DNA of 64,000 nt from Mesorhizobium sp. B4-1-3 (GTDB lineage Bacteria > Pseudomonadota > Alphaproteobacteria > Rhizobiales > Rhizobiaceae). A model generated the notes under the pieces. That model ran no database searches, was not told where the DNA came from, and worked only from the letters and a program-made list of their open reading frames with translations. A program made the translations under genes and the position numbers. Below are positions 45,996 to 54,499 of the stretch, piece after piece (position 1 is the stretch's first letter; the number at the start of each line of letters is the position of its first letter). Location of the stretch: positions 57,654-121,653 of the forward strand of contig NZ_VFTG01000018.1 of NCBI RefSeq assembly GCF_006439355.1, given 5' to 3'.

Positions 45996-47657
45996 CTAGG
46001 CCAGCTCGCTTGCAGACTCCGCCCTCAATTGAGTAACTGCGCCCGCTTCCAAGATGAAATCGGCGCAGCGGTCGCCCAGCATCATGGCGGGTGCAGCCGT
46101 GTTGCCGGCGTTGATGTTAGGGCAGGCGGACATGTCGGCAACGCGCAGGTTCTCTATCCCGCGCACCCGCATGGCCGCGTCCAGAACGGCCATTCGATCG
46201 CTGTCCGGACCCATGCGGCATGTGCCGGCCGGATGGTAATTCGTTTTGACGAAGCGCTTGCAGTGCTTTTCGAGCGCCTCGTCGCTGAGGTCGTCTTCCC
46301 GGGGGACGGCAACAGCCTTGATGCGGTCCGCCAGAGGCTTCGTGTGGAATGCGTTCAGGAAATAGCGCTGGCCGGCAATCATCTGCTTCATGTCATCTTG
46401 ATGTTTGAGCAGGTGCGGAGAGACGACCGGCATGTCATTCGGATCCGCCGAACGCAGCTTCACGAATCCGCGGGATTTCGGCTTGACGACGACGGTCGTC
46501 ACAGTGAGGCCGTAGGTATTCTCCACCAGGGTCAGGATATCGCGGTCCAGGTACACATGTGGCACGCAAAACGCCTGGATCGTCGGTTCGCCATCCGGAT
46601 CGGCCGGATTGACAAAAGCTCCCGCCTCGACCCCCGCGGACAGGATCGTACCGGCGCCGAACAGCTTGAAATGCAAGCCGTTCTTGATCATTCGCCAACC
46701 CTGGCCTTGCTTAAAGTAGCCGTAGGGGCCGTTTGCCGTGGCAATAATCGGCACTTCCGGATGATCGATCAGGTTCTGGCCTACGCCTGGAAGATCGGCG
46801 ATGCAGGCAATGTCATGTCTGGCAAGTTCGTCCGCCGGACCAACACCCGACAGCATAAGGAGTTTCGGCGATACCAGCGCACCCGACGAGACGATCACAT
46901 CGCCGTCCGCATAGGCCTCGTGTTCGGTTCCCGATTTGTCAGTGTAGATTACACCCTTTGCGCGCTCGTTCTGGATCAGCAGCCGCCGCGCGGCAGAATT
47001 CAGCCTCAGCGTCAGCCTGGGATCCTTGGCCAATGGCTCGATAAACGCATAGGCAGCGCTGCTGCGCTTCCCGCGCCGGTTCATGAACTGATAGAAGCCC
47101 ACTCCGCGTTGCGACGGCCCGTTGAAGTCATGATTGTAGGGCAGTCCGAGCCGTTGGACCGCCTGCACGAACCAACGCGAAACGTCGTCAATGTGACCTG
47201 GGTCAGACACGAGCAACGGTCCTTCGCTGCCATGCAAGTCGCCGCCGAGGCGGTTGTTGCCTTCCATGCCCGTGAAGTGGGGCAGCACCGCCTGCCAGTT
47301 CCAGCGGATGCCGGCATTGTTGCCGCGCAGCAACTCATCCCATTCGTCATAGTCCGAGGCACGGCCGCGCATATAGACCTGGGCGTTGACCGAGGTGCCG
47401 CCGCCCAGCACGTTGCCTTGCGAGATTTCGTGCGCGCGGCCGTCCAGATGCTGCTGCGGCTCGGTGCGATAATATCGCATGAACTTCGAGCCATTGATCA
47501 TCTTGAAGATCCCCGGCGGCATATCGAGCAGCGGGTGGTGATGCGAATGCCCAGCTTCGAGAAGCAGGACCCGCCGTCCTGCTTTCACCAGCCGCGCCGC
47601 GACCACGCAACCCGCTGCTCCACCCCCCACCACGATATGATCATAAGTCTGCGTCAT
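45996..47657 (-). CDS. GMC-family FAD oxidoreductase (choline dehydrogenase-like)
   Basis: A 553-residue flavoprotein. The FAD motif is HIVVGGGAAGCVVAARL at residues 7-23, GMC signature 1 is near GNVLGGGTSVNAQVYMRG, and the active-site region is KTNYHPAGTCRMG, with the C-terminal PNINAGNTAAPAMMLGDRCADFI. GMC enzymes oxidise alcohols or sugars. It follows the GntR gene with an ATGA overlap and lies just downstream of (58 bp from) the sugar importer start. A role in oxidising the imported sugar is therefore plausible. True choline dehydrogenase activity is unlikely to be the role in this context. Confidence 0.88.
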   Translation of the reverse strand: MTQTYDHIVVGGGAAGCVVAARLVKAGRRVLLLEAGHSHHHPLLDMPPGIFKMINGSKFMRYYRTEPQQHLDGRAHEISQGNVLGGGTSVNAQVYMRGRASDYDEWDELLRGNNAGIRWNWQAVLPHFTGMEGNNRLGGDLHGSEGPLLVSDPGHIDDVSRWFVQAVQRLGLPYNHDFNGPSQRGVGFYQFMNRRGKRSSAAYAFIEPLAKDPRLTLRLNSAARRLLIQNERAKGVIYTDKSGTEHEAYADGDVIVSSGALVSPKLLMLSGVGPADELARHDIACIADLPGVGQNLIDHPEVPIIATANGPYGYFKQGQGWRMIKNGLHFKLFGAGTILSAGVEAGAFVNPADPDGEPTIQAFCVPHVYLDRDILTLVENTYGLTVTTVVVKPKSRGFVKLRSADPNDMPVVSPHLLKHQDDMKQMIAGQRYFLNAFHTKPLADRIKAVAVPREDDLSDEALEKHCKRFVKTNYHPAGTCRMGPDSDRMAVLDAAMRVRGIENLRVADMSACPNINAGNTAAPAMMLGDRCADFILEAGAVTQLRAESASELA

Positions 47658-48436
47658 TCTCGCCGGTCCTCCCGCGGGCCCTCACTGCTTTCAAATGTGC
47701 CACGGACATATTCCCAAGCCGCGGAAAGATGATTGAGCAGCGCCCGCTCGGCGCCATCTGGATCTCGCTCGATGATCGCCATGCAGATCTCGCGGTGGCT
47801 CAGGAAATTGATCCGGTTGCGCTCTGGTGATCGGGGCATGCTCATCCAATGCGGCGACAGCCATGCGGTGAATGCCTTGTGCACCGCGGGCATCACCGGG
47901 TTGCGCGTGATCTGGTAGAGCACGGCGTGGAAGGCTACGTCAGTGGCATAGAATTTTGCCGAATCCGGTATCGCCGCCTCGTTCATCTCAAGCGCTGATC
48001 TGAGAGTGGCCACGTCATCCTTGCGAGCATGGATGGCGGCGTTGCGCGCAAGTGCGGCCTCAAGAAAGACCCGGGTGTCGTAGAGGTTCTTCACTCCCGC
48101 CTGAGCGCTTAGCAGGTGGCCGACAACACCTTCCAAAGCGCCGAGCGCCGCGTCCAGCCCCGGCCGGCGCACCACCGGGCGAAAGCGCGGACGCGCTTCG
48201 ACAAGGCCGCGGCTTGCCAGGCGAGCGACCGCTTCACGCACGACACCGCGGCCAACGCCGTACTCAGCCATCAATTCGCGCTCAGCCGGCAGGAAGCTGC
48301 CGTCACCGAGCTTGCCGGAGGCGATGTCCGCTTCGATTCCCACCACCATGGCGTCCGCGGCGCGAGCAGCGCCGCTCGTGGCCCGCGTCCCAAGATGCCG
48401 TGGTGTACTCAGCAAGCCGTCCTCCACTTCACGCAA
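47654..48436 (-). CDS. GntR-family regulator with FCD effector domain
   Basis: A 260-residue regulator. The winged helix-turn-helix lies at about residues 45-85 (LPAERELMAEYGVGRGVVREAVARLASRGLVE) and the all-helical FCD domain follows. It is divergent from the enolase-superfamily gene with 148 bp between the starts, and translationally coupled to the GMC oxidoreductase. FCD regulators usually sense sugar acids or their breakdown products. It probably controls both flanking catabolic genes, and perhaps the sugar importer. Confidence 0.92.
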   Translation of the reverse strand: MREVEDGLLSTPRHLGTRATSGAARAADAMVVGIEADIASGKLGDGSFLPAERELMAEYGVGRGVVREAVARLASRGLVEARPRFRPVVRRPGLDAALGALEGVVGHLLSAQAGVKNLYDTRVFLEAALARNAAIHARKDDVATLRSALEMNEAAIPDSAKFYATDVAFHAVLYQITRNPVMPAVHKAFTAWLSPHWMSMPRSPERNRINFLSHREICMAIIERDPDGAERALLNHLSAAWEYVRGTFESSEGPREDRRE

Positions 48437-48476
48437 TCATTAATGCGCAGATCGGACCAAAGCACAAGGCCCAACA

Positions 48477-48508
48477 AATTGTCATCAGACCAAAATGGCG
48501 ACAATTTG
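48477..48508. promoter_or_regulatory. Candidate GntR operator, inverted repeat
   Basis: AAATTGTC at 48477-48484 and its exact complement GACAATTT at 48501-48508 flank a 16-bp spacer in the divergent promoter between the GntR gene and the enolase-superfamily gene. It is the only clear dyad in that gap. Confidence 0.5.
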
Positions 48509-48584
48509 CCTGAACCGTTGCGATCTGCCCGTCAGAGTGCAATTATGGTATGACGAAATAGGATTGGACGATGAGAGCCTCGCA

Positions 48585-49685
48585 ATGGGCGATACAACAA
48601 TCACGGATGTGAAGGTTCGGCTTTTCCGGGTGCCGCTGCGTGAAGTGATGACCGACGCCAAGCATGGCGCTCACACGCATTTCGAGCTGGTGACAGCGAC
48701 GCTTAGGCTGGCGGACGGTAGCGAAGGGACTGGCTACACTTATACTGGCGGCAAAGGGGGGCATGCGATCGCAGCCATGATCGTGCACGATCTGGTGCCG
48801 TTCCTGAAAGGACGGGATGCTACCGACATCGAGGCGCTCCATGATGGGATGTTATGGCACATCCATTATGTCGGGCGCGGGGGCATTGCGTCGTTTGCGA
48901 TTTCTGCGCTCGACATAGCGCTCTGGGATCTGAAGGGCCGGCGCACCGGCCTGTCACTCTGGGAAATGGCCGGCGGCGCCGGCAAAACAGCCAAGGCATA
49001 TCGCGGCGGCATCGACCTGAACTTCTCGCTCGATCAGTTGCAGGCGAGCATCGACTCCTATCTCGCCGCCGGTTTCAATGCCGTGAAGATCAAGGTCGGC
49101 AAAGACGACCTCACCGAGGATATCACCCGAGTTAAGGCCATCCGCGAACGCATCGGGCCGCACACCCCCTTCATGGTGGACGCCAATTACGCGCTCGACG
49201 TCAATCGGGCGATCGAAGCGGCGAAAGCATTCGCGCCTTACGATCTGCTGTGGTTCGAGGAGCCTATCATACCGGATGATTACCGGGGCTACGCAGCCAT
49301 TGCCGAGGCAACGGGCATGCCGCTGGCCATGGGGGAGAACTTGCATGTAATCGAGGAGTTCGAGCATGCCTTCGCTTGGTCGAAGCTCTCCTACATCCAG
49401 CCCGACGCCTCGAACTGTGGCGGCATCACAGGCTGGTTGCGCGTGGCCGAGCTTTCCCGCAAGGCCGGAATTCCGGTGTGCAGCCACGGCATGCAGGAAC
49501 TGCATGTCAGTTTGGTCTCAGGTCAACCAAACGCTGGTTGGGTAGAGGCGCACAGTTTCGACATCGACCTGTACACCACTCGGCCGCTCATGTTGCAGGA
49601 TGGGCTGGCAGTCGCCCCAGACGAACCAGGCATCGGTGTCAGCTTTGATTGGCGTAAGCTGGAGGGCTTTGAGGAAGGGGGCTAG
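48585..49685 (+). CDS. Mandelate racemase/muconate lactonizing enzyme-family (enolase superfamily) protein
   Basis: A 366-residue enzyme. The catalytic set is complete: K168-x-K170 in AVKIKVG, metal ligands D199 (MVDANY), E225 (WFEEP) and E251 (MGEN), and H301 in CSHGMQELH. KxK plus His defines the mandelate racemase subgroup, whose members are racemases or sugar-acid dehydratases. ATG 48585 begins the conserved domain, and the longer frame upstream overlaps the operator region. Divergence from a GntR-FCD regulator and proximity to a sugar importer and GMC oxidase favour sugar-acid dehydration. Confidence 0.9.
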   Translation: MGDTTITDVKVRLFRVPLREVMTDAKHGAHTHFELVTATLRLADGSEGTGYTYTGGKGGHAIAAMIVHDLVPFLKGRDATDIEALHDGMLWHIHYVGRGGIASFAISALDIALWDLKGRRTGLSLWEMAGGAGKTAKAYRGGIDLNFSLDQLQASIDSYLAAGFNAVKIKVGKDDLTEDITRVKAIRERIGPHTPFMVDANYALDVNRAIEAAKAFAPYDLLWFEEPIIPDDYRGYAAIAEATGMPLAMGENLHVIEEFEHAFAWSKLSYIQPDASNCGGITGWLRVAELSRKAGIPVCSHGMQELHVSLVSGQPNAGWVEAHSFDIDLYTTRPLMLQDGLAVAPDEPGIGVSFDWRKLEGFEEGG

Positions 49686-49791
49686 CCAAGACCATTGCCG
49701 TGCGCAGTGACGATGATATGCGTTGAGCTCGCGGCTATGCCTGCGGCCCTGCCTCGCGAAGGGTCGCGGCCTTGGCTTGGTGCAGTGTGAT

Positions 49792-50355
49792 CTATTGCTG
49801 CATGTCTTCACTGCCAGGGCCGTGCAAGAAGGACTGGATCTCATCCATGTCGATCTTGCCGTCGCCATTCTGGTCGATTGCGGAGAAGATGCGCCCGACA
49901 GCGTCTTGAACCTCGTTCTCGGACAATGATCCGTCGCCGTTGGTGTCCAAAAACGCGAACATCAGTCGCATTCCGGCGCCACGCATCATCATGCGCCCGC
50001 CATGGTGTCCAGCCATCCTGTGGTCGCCGGACGGGCCGCCATAACGGTTTTTATGCCAAGGGGCGCCATGACGATCTGCGTTGTCCTGAGCGTCGTCATC
50101 CTCTTCTTGACGATTGTTGGCCACGTCGGAGCTTCGATCCTGCTGCATCCGCTCCTGGATGGCTTGGTCAATCATCTGGCGGATCATTTCACGCGTCGGG
50201 CCGCCCGCTTGCCCGTTCACATCCGGCAACTGCCCGGCGCCGGGCTGTTCGGTCGCCGGGGTGGGGGAAGGGGTTCCGTTCGTCTGGGCGAGAGCAGGGA
50301 AAGTCGCGAAAATTAAAACGGCGGCCGTAGCCGTCGTGCAGCGAGGGAATCTCAT
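49792..50355 (-). CDS. Exported EF-hand protein
   Basis: A 187-residue protein. The signal peptide ends near residue 23 (ALA before QTNGT), and a Pro/Gly/Asp-rich linker and a His/Met-rich stretch (about residues 94-125) follow. Two canonical EF-hands come next, D137-E148 and D161-E172, both with the DxNGDG core. It is predicted to bind calcium in the periplasm or outside. The His/Met segment could bind another metal. ATG 50355 has a GGAG site seven bases upstream. The function is unknown, and similar proteins are common in rhizobia. Confidence 0.88.
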   Translation of the reverse strand: MRFPRCTTATAAVLIFATFPALAQTNGTPSPTPATEQPGAGQLPDVNGQAGGPTREMIRQMIDQAIQERMQQDRSSDVANNRQEEDDDAQDNADRHGAPWHKNRYGGPSGDHRMAGHHGGRMMMRGAGMRLMFAFLDTNGDGSLSENEVQDAVGRIFSAIDQNGDGKIDMDEIQSFLHGPGSEDMQQ

Positions 50356-50610
50356 GGCATGCTCCATTTGATTGGACGTGGTCTGGCTTAAGCTGCCCGA
50401 ACTGGAGGTCTCCTCGATTGTTCCGGCCAGCGTTGCGCGTCACGATGAAGTGACACGAGCCGACTTTCTCAACCGGCCATGGCTTCCTCCGGCGCGGCGA
50501 TAATTGACATCACGGCGACCGGAGATGCTCTGCATTCGGCCAGTTCAGCTCTCGTCCCGAGACACCCCTGGAGTGCTTGGAACAATGAAGCGGCTGCCAC
50601 GTCATGTAGG

Positions 50611-51177
50611 ATGCATGCTAAGCAATCAGCCAACCGCTCGCATACCACCTTCTTCACCGTCGGGCATTCGAACCGTACAATCGAGGAATTCATCGACATC
50701 CTTCGGCAGGGGAGGATCGGCATCGTCGTCGACGTGAGGCGTCTGCCCGGGTCCCGCGCCTACCCGCAGTTCGATAGCGAACGCCTGGCTGCGTCACTCG
50801 CGGAGGCGCAGATCGCCTATGAAATTGTGGCGCCGCTCGGCGGGCGGCGGGGCAAGGTGGACGGGGTTTCGCCCGAAACGAACGGCGCGTGGAGAAACCA
50901 AAGCTTCCACAACTACGCTGACTATGCGCTTTCGGCGCAATTTCGAGGCGGACTCGATCGCCTGCTCGCAATACGGACGCGCCGCTGCGCGATAATGTGC
51001 TCGGAAGCGGTCTGGTGGCGGTGCCACCGCCGCGTCATCGCTGATTACCTTCTTGCGCGTGGCGAGGAAGTCTTCCATCTCATGGGCAACGGCCGCGTCG
51101 AGAAGGCCGTACCGACGGCCGGTGCGGTTCTTCGAGACGACGGATCGGTGATCTATCCGTCAGTGGCAGCCTGCTGA
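50611..51177 (+). CDS. DUF488 family protein
   Basis: A 188-residue protein with the full DUF488 pattern: FTVGHSNRTIEEFIDIL, VVDVRRLPGSRAYPQF, PLGGRRG, FHNYADYALS, and the Cys/His-rich IMCSEAVWWRCHRRVIADYLL. ATG 50611 is chosen because the conserved domain begins 14 residues later. The frame extends to 50479 without homology. The conserved Cys and His suggest an enzymatic or metal role, but the function of the family is not established. Confidence 0.88.
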   Translation: MHAKQSANRSHTTFFTVGHSNRTIEEFIDILRQGRIGIVVDVRRLPGSRAYPQFDSERLAASLAEAQIAYEIVAPLGGRRGKVDGVSPETNGAWRNQSFHNYADYALSAQFRGGLDRLLAIRTRRCAIMCSEAVWWRCHRRVIADYLLARGEEVFHLMGNGRVEKAVPTAGAVLRDDGSVIYPSVAAC

Positions 51178-51476
51178 CGGAAGGCGAAGTTCCGAAGCAA
51201 GACCGCATTTCAGGCGCGAGCGGCTCATCCGTGCACTTCGATCCAGGCGGGTGCGTGATCGCTGGGCTTTTCCCACCCACGGTCTCGACATCGACACCTG
51301 CAGCTTGAATCGTTTGGCAAGTGGATGGGCTTACAAGCAAGTGATCGGCGGCTTTTCTGTTCGAGGCAATCCCAAGGCCCGGTGCGGGACACTGCTGTGA
51401 CAGCTACCCGTCTCCGACGCCTTGTCGGCGCTGGATCACAGCAAAAACCCTTTGCTTGGCCGGCCACCGGCGGGGA

Positions 51477-51806
51477 TTACACAGGCAAAACCACAGATAA
51501 CAACTTGATCTTGGATAACCTCTTCTGCGCCAGCCGGCGAGCGGCTTCCAACGTTCCGCCCCCGAACGCCTCGGCAACGAATGCCAGTGTCAACATATCG
51601 ATGAGAAAATCGTCGACGGCGGCCGAGATCAGTTCAGAGCCGCGGCGGTCGATTTCTGCCAGCAGTGATCGCGCTTCACCCGCAGCCGCTGAGGCGTCCT
51701 CTGCGTGGACCAGCCGTTCGAGCCTGTCGAATATTTGCAACCAGCGTCCCCCTGTGGCCGTGGTAAACTCCACCGGCCGCCGAAAGTTCCGCCGACCGAC
51801 TGCCAA
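51477..51806 (-). CDS. Small hypothetical protein, helical
   Basis: A 109-residue frame rich in Ala, Glu and Arg helices (FDRLERLVHAEDASAAAGEARSLLAEIDRRG, and a hydrophobic SAAVDDFLIDMLTLAFVAEAF). Codon use is close to that of the neighbours. It is not recognised, no ribosome site is clear, and the start could be a later codon. Confidence 0.45.
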   Translation of the reverse strand: MAVGRRNFRRPVEFTTATGGRWLQIFDRLERLVHAEDASAAAGEARSLLAEIDRRGSELISAAVDDFLIDMLTLAFVAEAFGGGTLEAARRLAQKRLSKIKLLSVVLPV

Positions 51807-52013
51807 GCAGGACGGGTGACCAAAAGCGAGCGTGCATCAGCTTTCGACACCAAGGGCTCGCCTGGCCCGTGAATCTGAAAGTCGGACCCGCTCCCACAGG
51901 TCAATCCGATTCTACGCAGGCGCAAAGCACAATAGAATTGCAGCTTCGATCCGATTGTTCGTATACAAATCATCTCTTATCCGCTACGTTGCGGCCTGCC
52001 GTAGGGGAAGAGT

Positions 52014-52196
52014 ATGGCGCCACACGAACATCATGCGGTTGAGCTTACAAGAGAGGGCAAATGGGCGGTCCGCGTGACCTCCTTTGGAAAGACCCTCACT
52101 GTTCCCTTTGAAACTGAGGACTATGCACGTTCGTATGCTGACGGACAGGCCTTCCGGCTGGGTGTGCGGGTGACGGAGTTGAAGCGGACCGCCTAG
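52014..52196 (+). CDS. Small conserved-looking hypothetical protein
   Basis: A 60-residue protein with a GGGGAAGAG ribosome site before ATG 52014. It is a compact beta-rich sequence (AVELTREGKWAVRVTSFGKTLTVPFETEDYARSYADGQAFRLG), and the ETEDYARSYADGQAFRLG segment looks like a helix used in many short rhizobial proteins. No function is known. A GC hairpin at 52210-52225 followed by CTTTT may terminate it. Confidence 0.7.
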   Translation: MAPHEHHAVELTREGKWAVRVTSFGKTLTVPFETEDYARSYADGQAFRLGVRVTELKRTA

Positions 52197-52551
52197 TGGC
52201 CTCTAGTGAGCCGGCCTACGCCGGCGGCCGATCTTTTCAGTGAGCGCAGTGACAACCGGCCGCTACTCTTACTCAGTCTAAGAGTTTTCCAACAGTCTGG
52301 ACCTTGGCGCGATCGCTTGGCGACCAGATCAATGTGGTCGACATATAGCGGATGATCACTTTCTCCTGCCGAGACGCCGCTCGAGAGCCATGCCCAGCGT
52401 GTGCCAGCGGAAAACGAAGGGCGGGTCCCAAACCCAACCCTCTAATGAGCCCGTCAGCCCAGTGCCGGCGTGCTTTTTTGTTGACAACCAATGTTGCTGA
52501 TGGCCAGGCTTGCGGCGTTTGAGGGATCGACCTGTTTTAGGGAGGGACTTC

Positions 52552-52761
52552 ATGCCAATTCTTGAAAGAGCCAGAGAAGCAGGCGTCTTCAGTTCATCAG
52601 AAGTCGCGCTGCTCGGTCGCGTGTTCGACAAACTGAAGGTCGAACAACAGTCCCTCGAGCGGCGCGAAGCCCTCGCATCTCGCCTGCTGGCCAACTACCT
52701 GGCAGGGATCAGGGACGAGGCTGAACTGCTGTCAGTGTCAAAACTGCCACTCGGTCGCTAG
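52552..52761 (+). CDS. Small hypothetical protein
   Basis: A 69-residue, mostly helical protein. ATG 52552 is preceded by a strong GGGAGGG site seven bases upstream, which decides this start over an earlier in-frame codon. The sequence EAGVFSSSEVALLGRVFDKLKVEQQSLERREALASRLLANYLAG looks like a helical regulatory or dimerising protein. Not recognised. Confidence 0.65.
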   Translation: MPILERAREAGVFSSSEVALLGRVFDKLKVEQQSLERREALASRLLANYLAGIRDEAELLSVSKLPLGR

Positions 52762-53142
52762 ATGATACTCCTTGCGCTGTAGCCTGACAGGTGCTGGCGG
52801 TGGATCGGCTGCATTTCTTCAAGCAGAAGCCCGCTAGGCTCGGCTCGCCCAATTCTGTGTCATGGTGCGAGCCGGGCCTTTGGAATTCCCAAGACCACCT
52901 CCTCGGGTCGGCCAACCCGGGAAATCCCCTCGTTGTGGCTCCCGAGCTACAGCCCATTAGTCAAAACTGCATTAGGAAGAGTCTTGTGCGGGGTTCCTGG
53001 GTTCGGGCGGACCATCCGGGGAGGGGAGCACGAGCAGTTTGAGGGAAGATGGCCCGTCGGCTTCGGTCGGCGGGCTTTTCGCTTTCTCTTACGCCTGATC
53101 CGCACCTGGAAACCGTCCCGCTCAGCGAGTTCGACGCGATTC
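52762..53142. other. Intergenic stretch with possible small RNA
   Basis: No protein gene is supported. The right part, about 52960-53080, is GC-rich with several short self-complementary segments and ends in a clean intrinsic terminator (53052-53079) that no upstream protein gene explains well. A small RNA is possible. Confidence 0.35.
53052..53079 (+). terminator. Intrinsic terminator
   Basis: GCCCGTCG at 53052-53059 pairs with CGGCGGGC at 53068-53075 (one G-T pair), followed by TTTT and then CGCTTTC. It lies about 300 bp after the nearest upstream stop. Confidence 0.7.
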
Positions 53143-53322
53143 ATGGAGTTTCCGATGTGTCGCGACGGAAGAGACCACAAGAAAGACTTGGCTGATCTGT
53201 GGTTCGGCGGCTGGTTAGGAGACAGGGATTTCCGACAGCAGACCCGAGAGCTCGTCGAGATGATCGGCACTGACTGGGCATCGCTCCTGCGTGAAGCGCG
53301 CTTCCTGAAGCGAAGGTATTGA
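53143..53322 (+). CDS. Very small hypothetical protein
   Basis: A 59-residue frame from ATG 53143, acidic and basic mixed (DHKKDLADLWFGGWLGDRDFRQQTRELVEMIG). A modest GCGATTCATGG context precedes the start with no strong ribosome site. A good terminator lies 100 bp after the stop, which mildly supports a transcript here. Not recognised. Confidence 0.4.
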   Translation: MEFPMCRDGRDHKKDLADLWFGGWLGDRDFRQQTRELVEMIGTDWASLLREARFLKRRY

Positions 53323-53421
53323 TCCCACGGAACATTCTCGTCACGCCAATGTTGGGTAGCCGCGACGCGTGCCCCTCCCAGTGTTTCACGGCGTCGCGTC
53401 GGGTTTGGCAGTTCCCGGCAT

Positions 53422-53457
53422 GAGCCCGCATCGTTCCCCCCCCGGTGCGGGCTCTTT
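53422..53457 (+). terminator. Intrinsic terminator
   Basis: GAGCCCGCA at 53422-53430 pairs exactly with TGCGGGCTC at 53446-53454 around a C-rich loop, followed by TTTC. It ends the transcript of the small gene at 53143-53322 or a non-coding RNA. Confidence 0.7.
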
Positions 53458-53565
53458 CATCACCCCAAAAAGCAACTACGTCACGAGCGTTTCGGATGGG
53501 TGGTTCCATGTTCAGAATGCCGTATTCTCTGGTTCTTTGAGTTCTCCGTGAATCAACACGCCCGG

Positions 53566-54486
53566 CTAGCCCGCCGGGCGGAACGGCTTTGCCAGCGAGG
53601 CGGGGAAGTGGAGGGCAAGCATCTGGCGATTGCGCGAGATCAGCACCAGCACCACGATCGTCGCCAGATAGGGCAGGGCCGAAAGCAGCTCCGAGGGAAC
53701 CTGTAGGCCCAGCGCTTGGCCCTGGAGCTGCAGGATCGTCATGCCGCCGAACAGCCAGGCGCCGAGCAGGACGCGCAGCGGCCGCCAGGTGGCGAACACC
53801 ACCAGCGCCAGTGCGATCCAGCCCTTGCCCGCGGTCATGTTCTCGACCCAGAGCGGCGTATAGGCGACTGACAGATAGGCGCCGGCAAGGCCGGCCATCA
53901 GGCCGCCGAACAGTACCGCCATGTAGCGGATCCGGATCACAGGATAGCCGATGGCATGCGAGGTCTGCGGCGATTCCCCGACCGTGCGCAGGATGAGGCC
54001 GGCCTTGGTCCGGTAGAGGAACCAGCTGATCGCGACGAACATGGCGAGGGCCAGATAGACGAGCGGGTCGAAACGGAAGAGCAGCGGCCCAAGCACCGGC
54101 AGGCCGGACAGGATCGCGATGTTGACGCCATGCAGCGCTTCGATCGGATCGCTGCCGAAGCCGCGCCCGATGAAGGCAGAGACGCCGGAACCGAAGATCG
54201 CCAGCGCCAGGCCGGCGGCATATTGGTTGGTGAGGAAGGTGAGCGCCAGCACGCCGAACAGCAGTGAGGCGGCAGCGCCAGCCAGAGCCCCGGCGAGGAT
54301 CGCAACCGGCATCGAATAGCCGGCGGTGACCGCCCAGAAGGCAAGTGCTGCGCCCATCAGCATCATGCCTTCGATGCCGAGATTGAGGACGCCCGATTTC
54401 TCGACCACGAGCTCGCCGAGTGCGGCGAAGATCAGCGGCGTGGCGGCGACGATGGTGCCGGTGAAGATGGCGGTGAAGAGTTCCAT
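53566..54486 (-). CDS. BMP-family ABC transporter permease 2 (nucleoside/purine type)
   Basis: A 306-residue membrane protein with FTAIFTGTIVAATPLIFAALGELVVEKSGVLNLGIEGMM, the standard opening of the second permease (YufQ/NupQ-like) of nucleoside importers, and GKGWIALALVVFATWRPLRV. ATG 54486 has a GGGAG site. It is the last gene of the unit regulator, binding protein, ATPase, permease, permease. The adjacent N-demethylase-like operon suggests a methylated purine or related ligand (inference). Confidence 0.9.
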   Translation of the reverse strand: MELFTAIFTGTIVAATPLIFAALGELVVEKSGVLNLGIEGMMLMGAALAFWAVTAGYSMPVAILAGALAGAAASLLFGVLALTFLTNQYAAGLALAIFGSGVSAFIGRGFGSDPIEALHGVNIAILSGLPVLGPLLFRFDPLVYLALAMFVAISWFLYRTKAGLILRTVGESPQTSHAIGYPVIRIRYMAVLFGGLMAGLAGAYLSVAYTPLWVENMTAGKGWIALALVVFATWRPLRVLLGAWLFGGMTILQLQGQALGLQVPSELLSALPYLATIVVLVLISRNRQMLALHFPASLAKPFRPAG

Positions 54487-54499
54487 CCGGTGTCTCCCG

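Noticed and set aside
46029..47732. A 567-codon open frame antisense to the GMC oxidoreductase
   Set aside because: No ribosome site or recognisable motif. The opposite strand encodes a complete flavoprotein with all expected motifs.
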